Part shown: in pieces, positions 8,648-17,273 of the stretch | How the letters are laid out: every line of letters starts with the position of its first letter | Numbering within the stretch: the stretch's first letter is position 1 | NCBI GenBank assembly: GCA_900318865.1 | Contig: ONMF01000010.1 | Coordinates: 1-64,000, forward strand | Source of the DNA: an uncultured Prevotellaceae bacterium | Lineage (GTDB): Bacteria > Bacteroidota > Bacteroidia > Bacteroidales > Muribaculaceae | Reading direction: 5' to 3' | Length of the DNA: 64,000 nt | Program-made: the position numbers and the translations under genes | The notes under the pieces: generated by a model | The model's input: the letters and a program-made list of their open reading frames with translations, nothing else | Databases searched by the model: none | What the model was told of the DNA's origin: nothing

Positions 8648-9802
8648 TTACTTGAACAGCAGCCGGGAGAACTCCACCAGATAGGTGCGCCAGTTTCGCC
8701 ACTCATGGCCGCCGTCGCTTTCGAAGTAGGTGTAGCGGCTTGCCAGATGATTGTGGTCGAGCATCTTCCGGAATTTCTTGTTGTCCTCGTAAAGGAAGTC
8801 GTCCTTGCCGATGCCAATCCAGTACAGTCGCGGCCGCTGGTCGAACTGCGTCACGATTTTTTGCTCTAAATTCTCATAAATAGCGCTTTTCACATCCTTG
8901 CGCGGGGTGATGGCTGCCGAGAACAGCCCCACATAGCCAAAGTCGAGCGGCGCGTTGGCACTGATGTAGAGCGAGTGGAAGCCGCCCATCGACAGTCCGG
9001 CGATGGCGCGATGGCGCTTGGCGGCCTTGACGCGGTAGTTGGCCTCAATCCATTTCACAATGTCCTGGAACGAGCTTTCAAACGACCCCTCCATCCACTG
9101 CTTGTGGTCGAAGGTGGGTGTAATCATGCCGGCTGCCGTGCTGCCCGGAGCGGCTTGCTCGTCGACGTTGCCGTTAGGCATCACCACAATCATGGGCAAT
9201 GCCTGGCCAGTGGCGATGAGGTAATCCATCACTTGGGCGGTGCGCCCTTGTTCGAGCCAGGCCGTTTCGTCGCCGCCCGAGCCGTGCAGCAGGTAGAGAA
9301 CGGGATAGCGCTGGCGGCTGGTCTCGTAGCCGGCCGGAGTGTAGATGGTGAGACGCCGGCTGGTTTTCAGGGTGGGGGAGTCGTACCACACCTGTGCCAC
9401 CGTGCCGTGCGGCACATCGTGCACGGCGTAGGGGCATGGTGCCTTGGCATCGTCCACGACAAAGAGGCTCATGACCGTGGCCACGTCGCGCATGGTGTAC
9501 ACATTGTTGGCATCGAGCGTTTTCACGCCGTCGACCAAGAAGCAGTAGCGGTAAATGTCGGGTTGCAACGGTTCGGTGGTGAACGTCCACGTTCCGTTGG
9601 TGCCGCGCGTCATCTTGATGTCCTGATGACGGTCAAGGCGCAGCATTACCTCGTCGGCTTTCGGCGCGTCGATGGTGAAGGTGGCCCGGCGGTCCTTGCC
9701 GATGAGCGGTGCGCCAGTGGCCCCTCCGTGCAACTCTTGCTGGCACAGTCCTGTGGTGGCCAGGCATAATGTCAAGAGCATGGTGGCTATAAATCTTTTC
9801 AT
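8648..9802 (-). CDS. CE1-family esterase (feruloyl/acetyl-xylan esterase type)
   Basis: 384 residues. After a signal peptide (1-20), residues 25-115 form an Ig/CBM48-like domain, and an alpha/beta-hydrolase of the esterase-D/CE1 group follows. The nucleophile elbow is GLSMGG with Ser271, the acid is probably Asp334 or 335 in GKDD, and the His is H366 in GGHEWRNW. LLHGSGGDETAW forms the oxyanion loop. The CBM48-like plus CE1 order matches Bacteroidales xylan esterases that remove ferulate or acetate from plant polymers. No SusC/SusD pair or glycoside hydrolase is near, so it is not in a recognisable PUL here. It is last in a minus-strand run and shares its terminator with the facing genes. Confidence 0.85.
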   Translation of the reverse strand: MKRFIATMLLTLCLATTGLCQQELHGGATGAPLIGKDRRATFTIDAPKADEVMLRLDRHQDIKMTRGTNGTWTFTTEPLQPDIYRYCFLVDGVKTLDANNVYTMRDVATVMSLFVVDDAKAPCPYAVHDVPHGTVAQVWYDSPTLKTSRRLTIYTPAGYETSRQRYPVLYLLHGSGGDETAWLEQGRTAQVMDYLIATGQALPMIVVMPNGNVDEQAAPGSTAAGMITPTFDHKQWMEGSFESSFQDIVKWIEANYRVKAAKRHRAIAGLSMGGFHSLYISANAPLDFGYVGLFSAAITPRKDVKSAIYENLEQKIVTQFDQRPRLYWIGIGKDDFLYEDNKKFRKMLDHNHLASRYTYFESDGGHEWRNWRTYLVEFSRLLFK

Positions 9803-9827
9803 GGTGATGGTGTTTTTGGGTGATGGT

Positions 9828-10454
9828 TCAATATTGTGCTATCAGTGCGTCGATGCGGTGCTGCCACTCGTCGGCCCGCGCCGGGCAGTAGGTGTGCATG
9901 CCCAGCCGCTCGGCCGCTGCGGTGTTGTGTGGGCTGTCGTCGATGAAGAGCGTTTCCCGGGGGTCGATGCCCTCACCGTGAAGCATCATCTCGAAGATGG
10001 CCGGTGCGGGTTTCATCACCTTGCACAGGTAACTCAAGTACAATGCGTCGAAATAGTGGTCCAGTCCATTTCCCCGTCCGTCGAACTCGGAGCTGCGTGC
10101 CCATGACATCATGAAGGGATTGGTGTTGCTCAGCAGAATCATGCGGAAGCCCTGCTCCTGCAGGCGCAGCAGTGTGTCGAGGTTGCCTTGCGGGTGCCCG
10201 GCGAAATAGCCTTTCCATCCGTGCAAGCACTGTTCCATGGTCAGTTCCTTGCCGCACATCAGGCTCAATTCCCGTCTGAAGTCCTCGGCGGTGATGCGGC
10301 CTGCTTCCAAGTCGCCAAAAATTCCGCGTTGCTCAAAAGGGTCGAGATAGGTTTCAGCGTCGGCCACGCCTGCCTCTTCGAAGCATCGCACGGCATTCTC
10401 CCGGTCGATGTCAATCACTACACCGCCCAGGTCAAATACAAGATTTCGTATCAT
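9828..10454 (-). CDS. HAD-IA family hydrolase (phosphatase)
   Basis: 208 residues from ATG 10454, chosen because MIRNLVFDLGGVVIDID places motif I at the N-terminus; the frame continues upstream without a better start. All HAD motifs are visible: DLGGVVID (I), LLSNTN (II), the Lys of KVMKPAP (III) and FIDDSPHN (IV). A helical cap of subtype C1 lies between motifs I and II. It is similar to YihX/alpha-D-glucose-1-phosphatase-type enzymes that act on sugar phosphates; the substrate is not predictable. It has its own promoter-like site upstream and precedes the esterase gene by 25 bp. Confidence 0.85.
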   Translation of the reverse strand: MIRNLVFDLGGVVIDIDRENAVRCFEEAGVADAETYLDPFEQRGIFGDLEAGRITAEDFRRELSLMCGKELTMEQCLHGWKGYFAGHPQGNLDTLLRLQEQGFRMILLSNTNPFMMSWARSSEFDGRGNGLDHYFDALYLSYLCKVMKPAPAIFEMMLHGEGIDPRETLFIDDSPHNTAAAERLGMHTYCPARADEWQHRIDALIAQY

Positions 10455-10493
10455 AATAGAAATAGTTAGTTCAAAGATGTGAATTGACGGCTG

Positions 10494-10525
10494 CAAAGTT
10501 AACGAATTCCTGCCACTTCTACAAC
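10494..10525 (-). promoter_or_regulatory. Promoter for HAD and esterase genes
   Basis: On the minus strand the -7 box TAACTTTG (10501-10494) is preceded by GTTG (10525-10522) with a 20-bp spacer. The -7 box is a full consensus match, the -33 box 3 of 4. It lies 40 bp upstream of the ATG at 10454. Confidence 0.55.
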
Positions 10526-10538
10526 CGAGCCCCGGTGC

Positions 10539-11627
10539 TTAATCACTCCACCACTGCTCGAACTCCTGTGCTTGTGCTTCACCGAGACTCACCGGCTGGC
10601 CGATGCGCGGGGTGAGCAGTTGCCAGGCGTGTCCACGGGCATTGGCGGCAATGGAGTCAAGCGGTTCGTTCCATCGGTGACGGGCCAGTGCATACTTGGA
10701 GTTGTGATAGGTGAGCAGCCGGCGCGCGCCCAAATCGTCCACGGCCTGTGGCAGCAGTTGAGGCATCATGTGGATGTAGCGCCACTGGGTGTTATACTGC
10801 CCGTTTTCCATAATGGCCAGGTCGATGCCGGGATACTGCCTTCCGATGGCGGCGAAACGCCCGTCGTAGCCCCCGTCGCCACTCACGTAGATGCGGCGGG
10901 CGCCATCAATCAGGTAGCTGGCCCACAGTGTGCGGTTGCGCCCCAGCAGCCGTCCCGAAAAATGGCGTGCGGGCAGGCAACGCAGGGTGGCCGTGCTGTC
11001 GATGGCCAATGAGTCGCCCCAGTCCATTTCATGAACGAGTGAGGCATCAAACCCCCAGTATTCAAAGTGCTGGCCCACACCGAGCGGGCACACCACGGCG
11101 CCCACCCGCCGGCGCAGCGCTTTCACGGTGCGGTAATCCAGATGGTCCCAGTGGTCGTGGGTGATGATGAGGAAGTCGACAGGAGGAATGTCGGCTGGCG
11201 CATAGGCATCGGCCCCTTTGAAAGGCCGCATGAACAGGGTCACAGGCAGCGCGGCGGTGAGCACCGGGTCGAAGAGGAAGCGTTTTCCTGCCGTCTGCAC
11301 AAAGACGGATGAGTGTCCCAGCCACACCACCACTTCCTCGTCGCGGCCGATGACTTTCAGATTGGTCTTCACGGCGGGGACGGGGGCGGAGGGGCTCAGG
11401 CCGTCGATCTTGCTGAACAGATAGTCCCACATCACTCGCACGGCGCTCTTGTCGCCGGTGAACTGCGGTGTCGTCTGCTGATTGTGAAATTCACCGTCGG
11501 CCCACTGCGGCGATTGCTGCACGCGTTCCAATCGCTGGCCGCGAGGCAGCTGGCCCGCCTCGACCCACAGCAAAGTTCCCAGCCACACGAGCATGGCCAG
11601 CCCGACCGTCAACAAAGCGTAAACCAT
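10539..11627 (-). CDS. Membrane-anchored MBL-fold hydrolase (NAPE-PLD/RomA-like)
   Basis: 362 residues from ATG 11627, where a hydrophobic N-terminal helix (MVYALLTVGLAMLVWLG) begins; the upstream extension of the frame overlaps the aldo/keto reductase gene and has no such helix. The metallo-beta-lactamase motif THDHWDHLD and SGDGGYDGRF are visible, with WLGHSSVFVQ before them, typical of the NAPE-PLD/RomA/YfkN-like branch of phospholipase- or phosphodiesterase-type MBL proteins. It should act at the inner membrane, facing the periplasm. It is the second MBL-fold protein in 4 kb, but is not close in sequence to the one at 7237. Co-transcribed with its neighbours (26-bp gap). Confidence 0.8.
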   Translation of the reverse strand: MVYALLTVGLAMLVWLGTLLWVEAGQLPRGQRLERVQQSPQWADGEFHNQQTTPQFTGDKSAVRVMWDYLFSKIDGLSPSAPVPAVKTNLKVIGRDEEVVVWLGHSSVFVQTAGKRFLFDPVLTAALPVTLFMRPFKGADAYAPADIPPVDFLIITHDHWDHLDYRTVKALRRRVGAVVCPLGVGQHFEYWGFDASLVHEMDWGDSLAIDSTATLRCLPARHFSGRLLGRNRTLWASYLIDGARRIYVSGDGGYDGRFAAIGRQYPGIDLAIMENGQYNTQWRYIHMMPQLLPQAVDDLGARRLLTYHNSKYALARHRWNEPLDSIAANARGHAWQLLTPRIGQPVSLGEAQAQEFEQWWSD

Positions 11628-11653
11628 TTTCTTCAGGAGCACGAGGTGGTGAA

Positions 11654-12769
11654 TTATTCGAACGTCTTGGCCACGAACTGCAGCGAGTCGATGATGTCGA
11701 TGCCCTGCGGGCAGTGCTCCTCGCACTGGCCACACTGGATGCACTCGCTGGCACGGCTGTGGCTCTTGGCCAGCACATTGTAGTACATGCGCGAGTTGCC
11801 CACCTGCTTGTCGTCGCCAAACTGGAACGCCTTGTTATAAAGTTCAAAATACTCGGGAATGCAAATCTGCTGCGGGCATCCCTCGGTGCAATAGTGGCAG
11901 GCCGTGCAGGGGATGGCGATGGAATCGTTGATGATGTGGCCGGCCTGGGCCACGATGGCCTGCTCCCGGGCGGTGAGAGGTTGGAAATCCTGCATCACCG
12001 CCGTGTTGTCGTCTATCTGTTGCTGGTTGCTCATGCCACTGAGCACCACCATCACGCCCGGCAGCGACGCGGCGTAGCGAATGGCCCACGATGCCGCGCT
12101 GGCCTGCGGCGCATGGGTGCGGAACAACCGCTCGGCCGCTTCGGGCACCCGGGCCAGGCTGCCGCCTTTCACGGGCTCCATGACGATGACGGGCTTGCCA
12201 CGTTGCTGGCAGATGTCGTAGCATGTGCCGGCCTCAATTGAAGGGCTGTCCCAGTCCACATAGTTGATTTGCAACTGCACGAACTCGGCCTCGGGATGCT
12301 CGTCGAGGATGTGTGTGAGCAACTGCGAGTCGCTGTGAAACGAGAAGCCGATGTGCCTGATTTTTCCTTCGGCCTTCTTGCGGGCGATGAACCCGAAGCC
12401 GTCTACGCGCTGCATGCGGCTGTAGTAGTCGTGGTTGAGCGCATGGAGCCAGTAGTAGTCGAAGTAGTCGACTCCGCAGCGTTGCAGCTGCTCGGTGAAG
12501 ATGCGCTCCATGTCGGCCTCGCTGTCGATGAGCCAGCATGGCATTTTGCTGGTCACGGTAAAGGCCTCACGCGGGTATCGCTCGGCCACGGCTTGCCTGA
12601 AAGCGGCCTCGCTATGGCCGTTGTGATAGGGATAGGCCGTGTCGAAGTAGGTGAATCCGCGCTGCATGAAGGTGTCCACCATGGCCTTGGTGGCCTCGAT
12701 GTCGATGCTCGACAGGTCGTTGGCATCGGTGAGCGGCAGGCGCATCAAACCGAATCCTAATTTCTTCAT
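11654..12769 (-). CDS. Aldo/keto reductase with C-terminal 4Fe-4S ferredoxin domain
   Basis: 371 residues. Residues 1-270 form an aldo/keto reductase barrel: FDTAYPYHNG carries the catalytic Asp/Tyr, with a Lys in VTSKMP and VDYFDYYWLH following. The C-terminal part holds two cysteine clusters, CTACHYCTEGCPQQICIP and CIQCGQCEEHCPQGI, enough for two 4Fe-4S clusters. This fused form is common in anaerobes and is thought to link NAD(P)H or ferredoxin to reduction of an unknown carbonyl compound. It sits in the middle of a minus-strand operon, 24 bp after the ECF S component gene. Confidence 0.88.
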   Translation of the reverse strand: MKKLGFGLMRLPLTDANDLSSIDIEATKAMVDTFMQRGFTYFDTAYPYHNGHSEAAFRQAVAERYPREAFTVTSKMPCWLIDSEADMERIFTEQLQRCGVDYFDYYWLHALNHDYYSRMQRVDGFGFIARKKAEGKIRHIGFSFHSDSQLLTHILDEHPEAEFVQLQINYVDWDSPSIEAGTCYDICQQRGKPVIVMEPVKGGSLARVPEAAERLFRTHAPQASAASWAIRYAASLPGVMVVLSGMSNQQQIDDNTAVMQDFQPLTAREQAIVAQAGHIINDSIAIPCTACHYCTEGCPQQICIPEYFELYNKAFQFGDDKQVGNSRMYYNVLAKSHSRASECIQCGQCEEHCPQGIDIIDSLQFVAKTFE

Positions 12770-12793
12770 TGTCGCAAAGCTTGAAAAGGTCTA

Positions 12794-13306
12794 TTACTTG
12801 TTGAGCACATAGCGGAGCACGGCATAACCGCCCAGCACCTGCAGCAGCATGCCGGGGATGCCCATCCGCCAGTCGGCCAGTCCGGCCATCCATGAGCCGG
12901 CCATCAGGCACTCGGCCAGCGAGCCAATCACTTGATAGGCCAGCACCACAGCCACCAGGGCGGCCAGCGTCACCCGTCGTGTGCGCCGAGCCACCAGAGC
13001 CGCCGCAGCGGCGAGTGTCACCGACTTGACCAAAATCACGGGCAGAGCGGCCACGGCCGGCATGCCGAAGAGCAGCGAGTTCACTACGGGCGATAGCACC
13101 GCTGTGAGCAATCCCACGCGCCAGCCATATTTGTAGGCTCCCACAAGGGTGAAGAAATAGATGGGAAGCCAGATGTGGCCGCCGTGGGGCATGAGGTGGC
13201 ACAACTGGGGCAGGGCGATGTTGCCCAGCACAAAGAGAGAAGCCAGCACATAGGTGCGTGCCTGACGATAATCCATTGAGTAGAGTTTGGTTGTTGCAGT
13301 AGTCAT
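12794..13306 (-). CDS. ECF transporter S component (substrate-binding membrane subunit)
   Basis: 170 residues with about six hydrophobic helices and no other domain. The pattern HLMPHGGHIWLPIYFFTLVG followed by GWRVGLLTAVLSPVVNSLLFGMP is that of ECF-transporter S components, which capture vitamins, metals or other trace compounds and share an energising module encoded elsewhere. The ligand is not clear. An internal ATG at 13276 (MDYRQART) is an alternative start. The gene begins 11 bp after the DUF1893 gene, in the same operon. Confidence 0.7.
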   Translation of the reverse strand: MTTATTKLYSMDYRQARTYVLASLFVLGNIALPQLCHLMPHGGHIWLPIYFFTLVGAYKYGWRVGLLTAVLSPVVNSLLFGMPAVAALPVILVKSVTLAAAAALVARRTRRVTLAALVAVVLAYQVIGSLAECLMAGSWMAGLADWRMGIPGMLLQVLGGYAVLRYVLNK

Positions 13307-13317
13307 TATATCGATAT

Positions 13318-13755
13318 TTAGAGTGAGCTTGCACAGCGTGATGCCATGTGGATAAAATGCTGCCGAAGCAGGTTCTCGATTTCCTGTGGTGTGCGTGCCT
13401 CCATCACGATTTGCTCGAGCGGGCAGCGGTCGTCGCCGGCCTCGATGACGATGTTGTCGACGAGCACGCCGTAACCATAGGGGATGCCGGCCTGCTCCAG
13501 CACCTGCCGTGCCGGGCGGCTCATCACCGAGGCATAGACCTCGCTCACACCGCCCTGTGCCATCAGTCCGGCGGCTGCTTTTCCCACCACTTTGTCGGCC
13601 ACATGTGCTCCGCGCAGTCGCTCGGGTTCATGGTCGAGCAGCCACATCAGGTCGCGCACGCCTTTTTTGCCGTAGGTGCGCGTTTCTCCCCGATTTTCCA
13701 CCACCAGCGAGCAGGCGGCGTCATGGAGCAGTTGCACGAGAGATTGCTTGATCAT
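13318..13755 (-). CDS. DUF1893 family protein
   Basis: 145 residues from ATG 13755, which fits the promoter 20-50 bp upstream. The sequence has the DUF1893 pattern: ACSLVVENRGETRTYGKKGV, then LRGAHVADKVVGKAAAGLM, and a conserved GDDRCPLEQIV near the end. DUF1893 is a cytidine-deaminase-like family of unknown function. As the first gene of a six-gene minus-strand run (ECF S component, ferredoxin-type AKR, MBL protein, HAD, esterase) it may share a metabolic role with the transporter, but nothing in the sequence shows the substrate. Confidence 0.78.
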   Translation of the reverse strand: MIKQSLVQLLHDAACSLVVENRGETRTYGKKGVRDLMWLLDHEPERLRGAHVADKVVGKAAAGLMAQGGVSEVYASVMSRPARQVLEQAGIPYGYGVLVDNIVIEAGDDRCPLEQIVMEARTPQEIENLLRQHFIHMASRCASSL

Positions 13756-13773
13756 TCTATCCGCATTATTGCA

Positions 13774-13805
13774 CAAAAATACAACATTTCGGGCAAAATC
13801 ACAAA
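13774..13805 (-). promoter_or_regulatory. Promoter of the DUF1893 operon
   Basis: Minus strand: TTTG (13805-13802), 20-bp spacer, TATTTTTG (13781-13774). Both boxes match the consensus. It lies back to back with the maf promoter. Confidence 0.75.
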
Positions 13806-13829
13806 AAAGAACGAAAAATGCGTCATCTT

Positions 13830-13861
13830 CTTGTGTGCTTGGGCAAAAGGAATTAAATTTG
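13830..13861 (+). promoter_or_regulatory. Promoter of maf-msrA
   Basis: CTTG (13830-13833), 20-bp spacer, TAAATTTG (13854-13861). The -7 box is a full match. It lies 39 bp upstream of the maf ATG. Confidence 0.7.
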
Positions 13862-13900
13862 TCCCATCAAGTGACAGTAGAGAATTAAAACAGACGGAAA

Positions 13901-14476
13901 ATGCTTGAGAATTTGAAGAAATACGACGTGGTGCTGGCGAGTAATTCGCCCCGCCGCAGGGAGTTGCTGGCCGGCCTGGGCATTGACTTCAGGGTGGAGG
14001 TGCTCGGTGACGTGGACGAGTCCTATCCGGCGTCGATGCCGGCTCATGAGGTTGCGCCCCACATAGCGCGTGTGAAAGCCGATGCCTACGATGTGCCCGC
14101 CGGCGAGCTGCTCATCACGGCCGACACGGTGGTGATTGTGGACCATGACATCCTGGGCAAGCCGGTGGACAATGACCAGGCAAGAGCTATGCTGCAGCGC
14201 CTGTCGGGCCGCACACATGATGTGGTGACCGGTGTGTGTGTCAAGACGCGCCGGCGCACCGAGGTGTTTGCGTGCACGTCGGTGGTGGAGTTCGACAGCC
14301 TTACGCCCGAAGAAATCGACCACTATGTGGCGTGCTACCGTCCCATGGACAAAGCCGGCGCCTACGGCATCCAGGAATGGATAGGATATGTGGGCGTGAA
14401 GGGCATCAAGGGCAGCTATTTTAATGTGATGGGGCTTCCCATCCAGCGGCTTTACACCTTGTTGAAAACTTTTTGA
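13901..14476 (+). CDS. maf: Maf-type nucleoside triphosphate pyrophosphatase
   Basis: 191 residues, the usual length. The N-terminal signature LASNSPRRRELLAGLGI is the phosphate-binding motif, ITADTVVIVD carries the catalytic Asp, and KAGAYGIQEW is the conserved Maf block near residue 145. The enzyme hydrolyses non-canonical or modified nucleotides (dTTP/UTP or m5UTP type) to the monophosphate and pyrophosphate, a housecleaning role in the cytosol. It is first of a two-gene unit with msrA, 18 bp apart, both linked to damage repair. Confidence 0.93.
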   Translation: MLENLKKYDVVLASNSPRRRELLAGLGIDFRVEVLGDVDESYPASMPAHEVAPHIARVKADAYDVPAGELLITADTVVIVDHDILGKPVDNDQARAMLQRLSGRTHDVVTGVCVKTRRRTEVFACTSVVEFDSLTPEEIDHYVACYRPMDKAGAYGIQEWIGYVGVKGIKGSYFNVMGLPIQRLYTLLKTF

Positions 14477-14494
14477 ATACACACAATTACAGCG

Positions 14495-15007
14495 ATGAAC
14501 GAGAGAGAAATATATCTGGCAGGCGGTTGCTTCTGGGGCATGGAGCATTTCCTAAAGCAGCTCGACGGTGTCACCGGCACAACGGTGGGCTATGCCAACG
14601 GGCACACAGCCATGCCCACCTATGAGCAGGTGTGTACCGACAAGACGGGTTTTGCCGAGACGGTGCGGGTGCAATACGACCCGCAGCGCATCGGGCTCGA
14701 CACATTGCTCACGATGTACTTCCTGGCCATCGACCCCACCAGCGTGAACAAGCAGGGCGAGGACGAGGGTACTCAGTACCGCACGGGAATCTACTATAGC
14801 GACGCTGCCGACTTGCCTGTGATTGAGCAAAAGATGGATGAGGTGGCCGAGCGCTACGACAGCCCGCTGGCCGTGGAAGTGGGGCCGTTGCAGAATTTTT
14901 TCGCTGCCGAGGATTATCACCAAGATTACCTTGACAAGAATCCCGACGGCTATTGTCACCTGCCGCTGGCTTTGATGGACATGGCCCGCCGTTTCCGCCA
15001 CAAATGA
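14495..15007 (+). CDS. msrA: Peptide-methionine (S)-S-oxide reductase
   Basis: 170 residues. GGCFWGMEHF places the catalytic Cys at residue 12, followed by the MsrA blocks GYANGHTAMPTYEQVCT, EVQ-type FAETVRVQYDP, DEGTQYRTGIYY and FFAAEDYHQDYL. It reduces the S-epimer of methionine sulfoxide in proteins with thioredoxin. There is no fused MsrB domain. The few residues after the C-terminal KNP leave little room for recycling cysteines, so it may depend on a single Cys or on thioredoxin directly. Co-transcribed with maf. Confidence 0.94.
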   Translation: MNEREIYLAGGCFWGMEHFLKQLDGVTGTTVGYANGHTAMPTYEQVCTDKTGFAETVRVQYDPQRIGLDTLLTMYFLAIDPTSVNKQGEDEGTQYRTGIYYSDAADLPVIEQKMDEVAERYDSPLAVEVGPLQNFFAAEDYHQDYLDKNPDGYCHLPLALMDMARRFRHK

Positions 15008-15037
15008 CCGGTGGCGACATTTTTTTTGTGGCTTTTT

Positions 15038-15068
15038 ATTGCAAATTGTAAGGAATTCTATATCTTTG
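15038..15068 (+). promoter_or_regulatory. Orphan promoter downstream of msrA
   Basis: ATTG (15038-15041), 19-bp spacer, TATCTTTG (15061-15068). No plus-strand gene follows; a hairpin lies 50 bp further on. Confidence 0.55.
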
Positions 15069-15074
15069 CATTGT

Positions 15075-15155
15075 ATTTAATCATAAATCAAATCTTATCA
15101 ATCTAATCCGGATACAGAGGGAGCAACCCACAGCGGGCTGCTCCCTGATGTTTTA
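15075..15155 (+). ncRNA. Candidate small RNA of about 75-80 nt
   Basis: The orphan promoter at 15038-15068 would start transcription near 15075. A stem GGGAGCA (15119-15125) with TGCTCCC (15139-15145), followed by TTTT at 15151-15154, could end it. The region has no start codon with a sensible frame. The stem could instead simply be the terminator for msrA, or for uvrB on the other strand. No known RNA family is recognised. Confidence 0.35.
15119..15155. terminator. Hairpin between convergent msrA and uvrB
   Basis: A 7-bp GC-rich stem (GGGAGCA/TGCTCCC) with a 13-nt loop and a short T-run on the plus strand. It is 27 nt after the uvrB stop and about 110 nt after msrA. Confidence 0.6.
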
Positions 15156-15171
15156 TGGCGGCGGGCATGGG

Positions 15172-17265
15172 TCAGTCTTTCTCCTGCACGAGGTTCTGCA
15201 GGCGTACAATCTCGTCGCGGAACTGTGCCGCCTGCAAGAAGTCCATGCGTCGTGCCGCATCCATCATGTCGGTCTTCAGACGCTCGATGGCTTGCTCCAT
15301 GTCGGCCCGGGTCATGTACTTGAGCACCGGGTCGGCAGCCATGCCGGCGTGTGCCGGATGGAACTCGGTCTCGTAGGAGGGTCGTGTGTGGTCGGCGGTT
15401 GCCGTGGCGGCAGCCTCGTGGCGCTTGCTGTGGCGGGCCGCCACGTCGTGGCGCTGCATGTCGGTGTCGATGCCGATGCCGATGATGGCATTGCGCGCCT
15501 TGACGATGGCTTGTGGCGTGATGTGGTGCTCTTCGTTATATTTGAGCTGCAGTGTGCGGCGTCGCTCGGTTTCGTCGATGGTCTGCTGCATCGACTCGGT
15601 GATATTGTCGGCATACATGATGACCAGGCCGTTCAGGTTGCGGGCCGCGCGGCCGGCGGTCTGTGTGAGCGAGCGGCGTGAGCGCAGGAAGCCTTCCTTG
15701 TCGGCATCGAGGATGGCCACGAGCGACACTTCGGGCAGATCGAGTCCCTCGCGCAGCAGGTTCACTCCCACCAGCACGTCGATGGCTCCGGCTCGCAGGT
15801 CGTCGATGATTTGAATGCGGTCCATGGTTTCCACGTCGCTGTGCATGTAGGCGCAGCGCAGGTCGAGCCGCGACAGGTAATCGGTCAATTCCTCGGCCAT
15901 GCGCTTGGTCAGAGTGGTGACCAGTGTGCGCTCGCCATGCTCCACGCGCAGCTGGATTTCTTCGATTAAGTCGTCCACCTGTCCGTGCGATGGCCTGACG
16001 ATGATGCGCGGGTCGAGCAGTCCGGTGGGGCGTATGAGCTGCTCCACCACCACGCCCTCGCTGCGTTGCAGCTCATAGTCGGCCGGCGTGGCGCTCACGT
16101 AGATGGTTTGGCCGGTGATAGCCTCAAACTCCTCGAAGCGCAGCGGCCTGTTGTCCAGGGCGGCCTCCAGTCGGAAGCCGTAATGCACCAGATTGGTTTT
16201 TCTCGACTGGTCTCCGCCGTACATGGCCCTGATTTGGGGCACGGTGACATGGCTCTCATCGATGATGGTCAGAAAATCTTTCGGGAAATAATCAAGCAGG
16301 CAGAAGGGTCGCATGCCGGGCTTGCGTCCGTCGAAGTATCGCGAGTAGTTCTCGATGCCCGAGCAATAGCCCACCTCGCGAATCATCTCCAGGTCGTAGG
16401 TAACGCGCTCGTAAAGGCGCTTGGCCTCCACCAGCCGGTCCTCGCGTCGGAAGGCTTCGACCTGAGTCCCCAGGTCCACGTCGATGCGTCCCAGCGCTCC
16501 GGCCATGCGTTCCTTGGTGGTGACGAAAATGTTGGCCGGGAAAATTCGGAATCCGTCCACGTTCTGAGTGGGCATCCCGGTGAGCGGGTCGAGCAGCTGC
16601 ATGCTTTCAATCTCGTTGCCCCAGAAGATGACACGCAGCATCACATCCTCGTCGCTCAGGAAGATGTCCACCGTGTCGCCCTTGACTCGGAAATTGCCCA
16701 TTTTCATTTCCACCTCGTTGCGCGAATACAGCGCGTCGACCAGCCGTCGCAGCAGTGCGTCGCGGCCCATGTTGTCGCCCACGTGCAGGGTGATGGCGTT
16801 GGCCTCGATGTCCTCGGGGTTGCCCATGCCGTAGAGGCACGATACGCTCGACACCACCACGATGTCGCGCCTGCCGCTCAGCAGTGCGGTCACGGTGGCC
16901 AGTCGCAGGCGGTCAATCTCCTCGTTGATGGCCAGGTCTTTCTCGATGTACTTGTCGGTGGAGGGGATGTAGGCCTCGGGCTGGTAGTAGTCGTAGTAGC
17001 TCACAAAGTAGTGAACCGAGTTCTCGGGGAAAAAGCTCTTGAACTCGGCATAGAGCTGTGCGGCCAGTGTCTTGTTGTGCGACAGCACCAGCGTGGGTCG
17101 GCCCGTGCGGGCAATGACGTTGGCCATGGTGAAAGTTTTCCCCGAACCGGTGACGCCCAGCAGGGTCTGGGCCGGTGTGCCGTCGAGCACGCCCTGCACA
17201 AGTTGGTCGATGGCTTGTGGCTGGTCGCCGGTGGGCTGGTAGGGTGAGTGAAGTTTGTATTCCAT
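15172..17265 (-). CDS. uvrB: Excinuclease ABC subunit B
   Basis: 697 residues from ATG 17265. The frame stays open far upstream, but that part lies inside the neighbouring glycosyltransferase gene and is not UvrB, so the start at MEYKLHSPYQPTGDQP is secure. Walker A GVTGSGKT is at 37-44, the beta-hairpin YYDYYQPEAY near 95, DESHVT the DEAD-box equivalent, and QTAGRAARN motif VI. A C-terminal UVR domain (MEQAIERLKTDM to EIVRLQNLV) binds UvrC. It loads at DNA lesions with UvrA and recruits UvrC for nucleotide excision repair. It begins 8 bp after the upstream glycosyltransferase gene, so it is probably expressed from that promoter. Confidence 0.97.
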   Translation of the reverse strand: MEYKLHSPYQPTGDQPQAIDQLVQGVLDGTPAQTLLGVTGSGKTFTMANVIARTGRPTLVLSHNKTLAAQLYAEFKSFFPENSVHYFVSYYDYYQPEAYIPSTDKYIEKDLAINEEIDRLRLATVTALLSGRRDIVVVSSVSCLYGMGNPEDIEANAITLHVGDNMGRDALLRRLVDALYSRNEVEMKMGNFRVKGDTVDIFLSDEDVMLRVIFWGNEIESMQLLDPLTGMPTQNVDGFRIFPANIFVTTKERMAGALGRIDVDLGTQVEAFRREDRLVEAKRLYERVTYDLEMIREVGYCSGIENYSRYFDGRKPGMRPFCLLDYFPKDFLTIIDESHVTVPQIRAMYGGDQSRKTNLVHYGFRLEAALDNRPLRFEEFEAITGQTIYVSATPADYELQRSEGVVVEQLIRPTGLLDPRIIVRPSHGQVDDLIEEIQLRVEHGERTLVTTLTKRMAEELTDYLSRLDLRCAYMHSDVETMDRIQIIDDLRAGAIDVLVGVNLLREGLDLPEVSLVAILDADKEGFLRSRRSLTQTAGRAARNLNGLVIMYADNITESMQQTIDETERRRTLQLKYNEEHHITPQAIVKARNAIIGIGIDTDMQRHDVAARHSKRHEAAATATADHTRPSYETEFHPAHAGMAADPVLKYMTRADMEQAIERLKTDMMDAARRMDFLQAAQFRDEIVRLQNLVQEKD

Positions 17266-17273
17266 GTGTAGTG

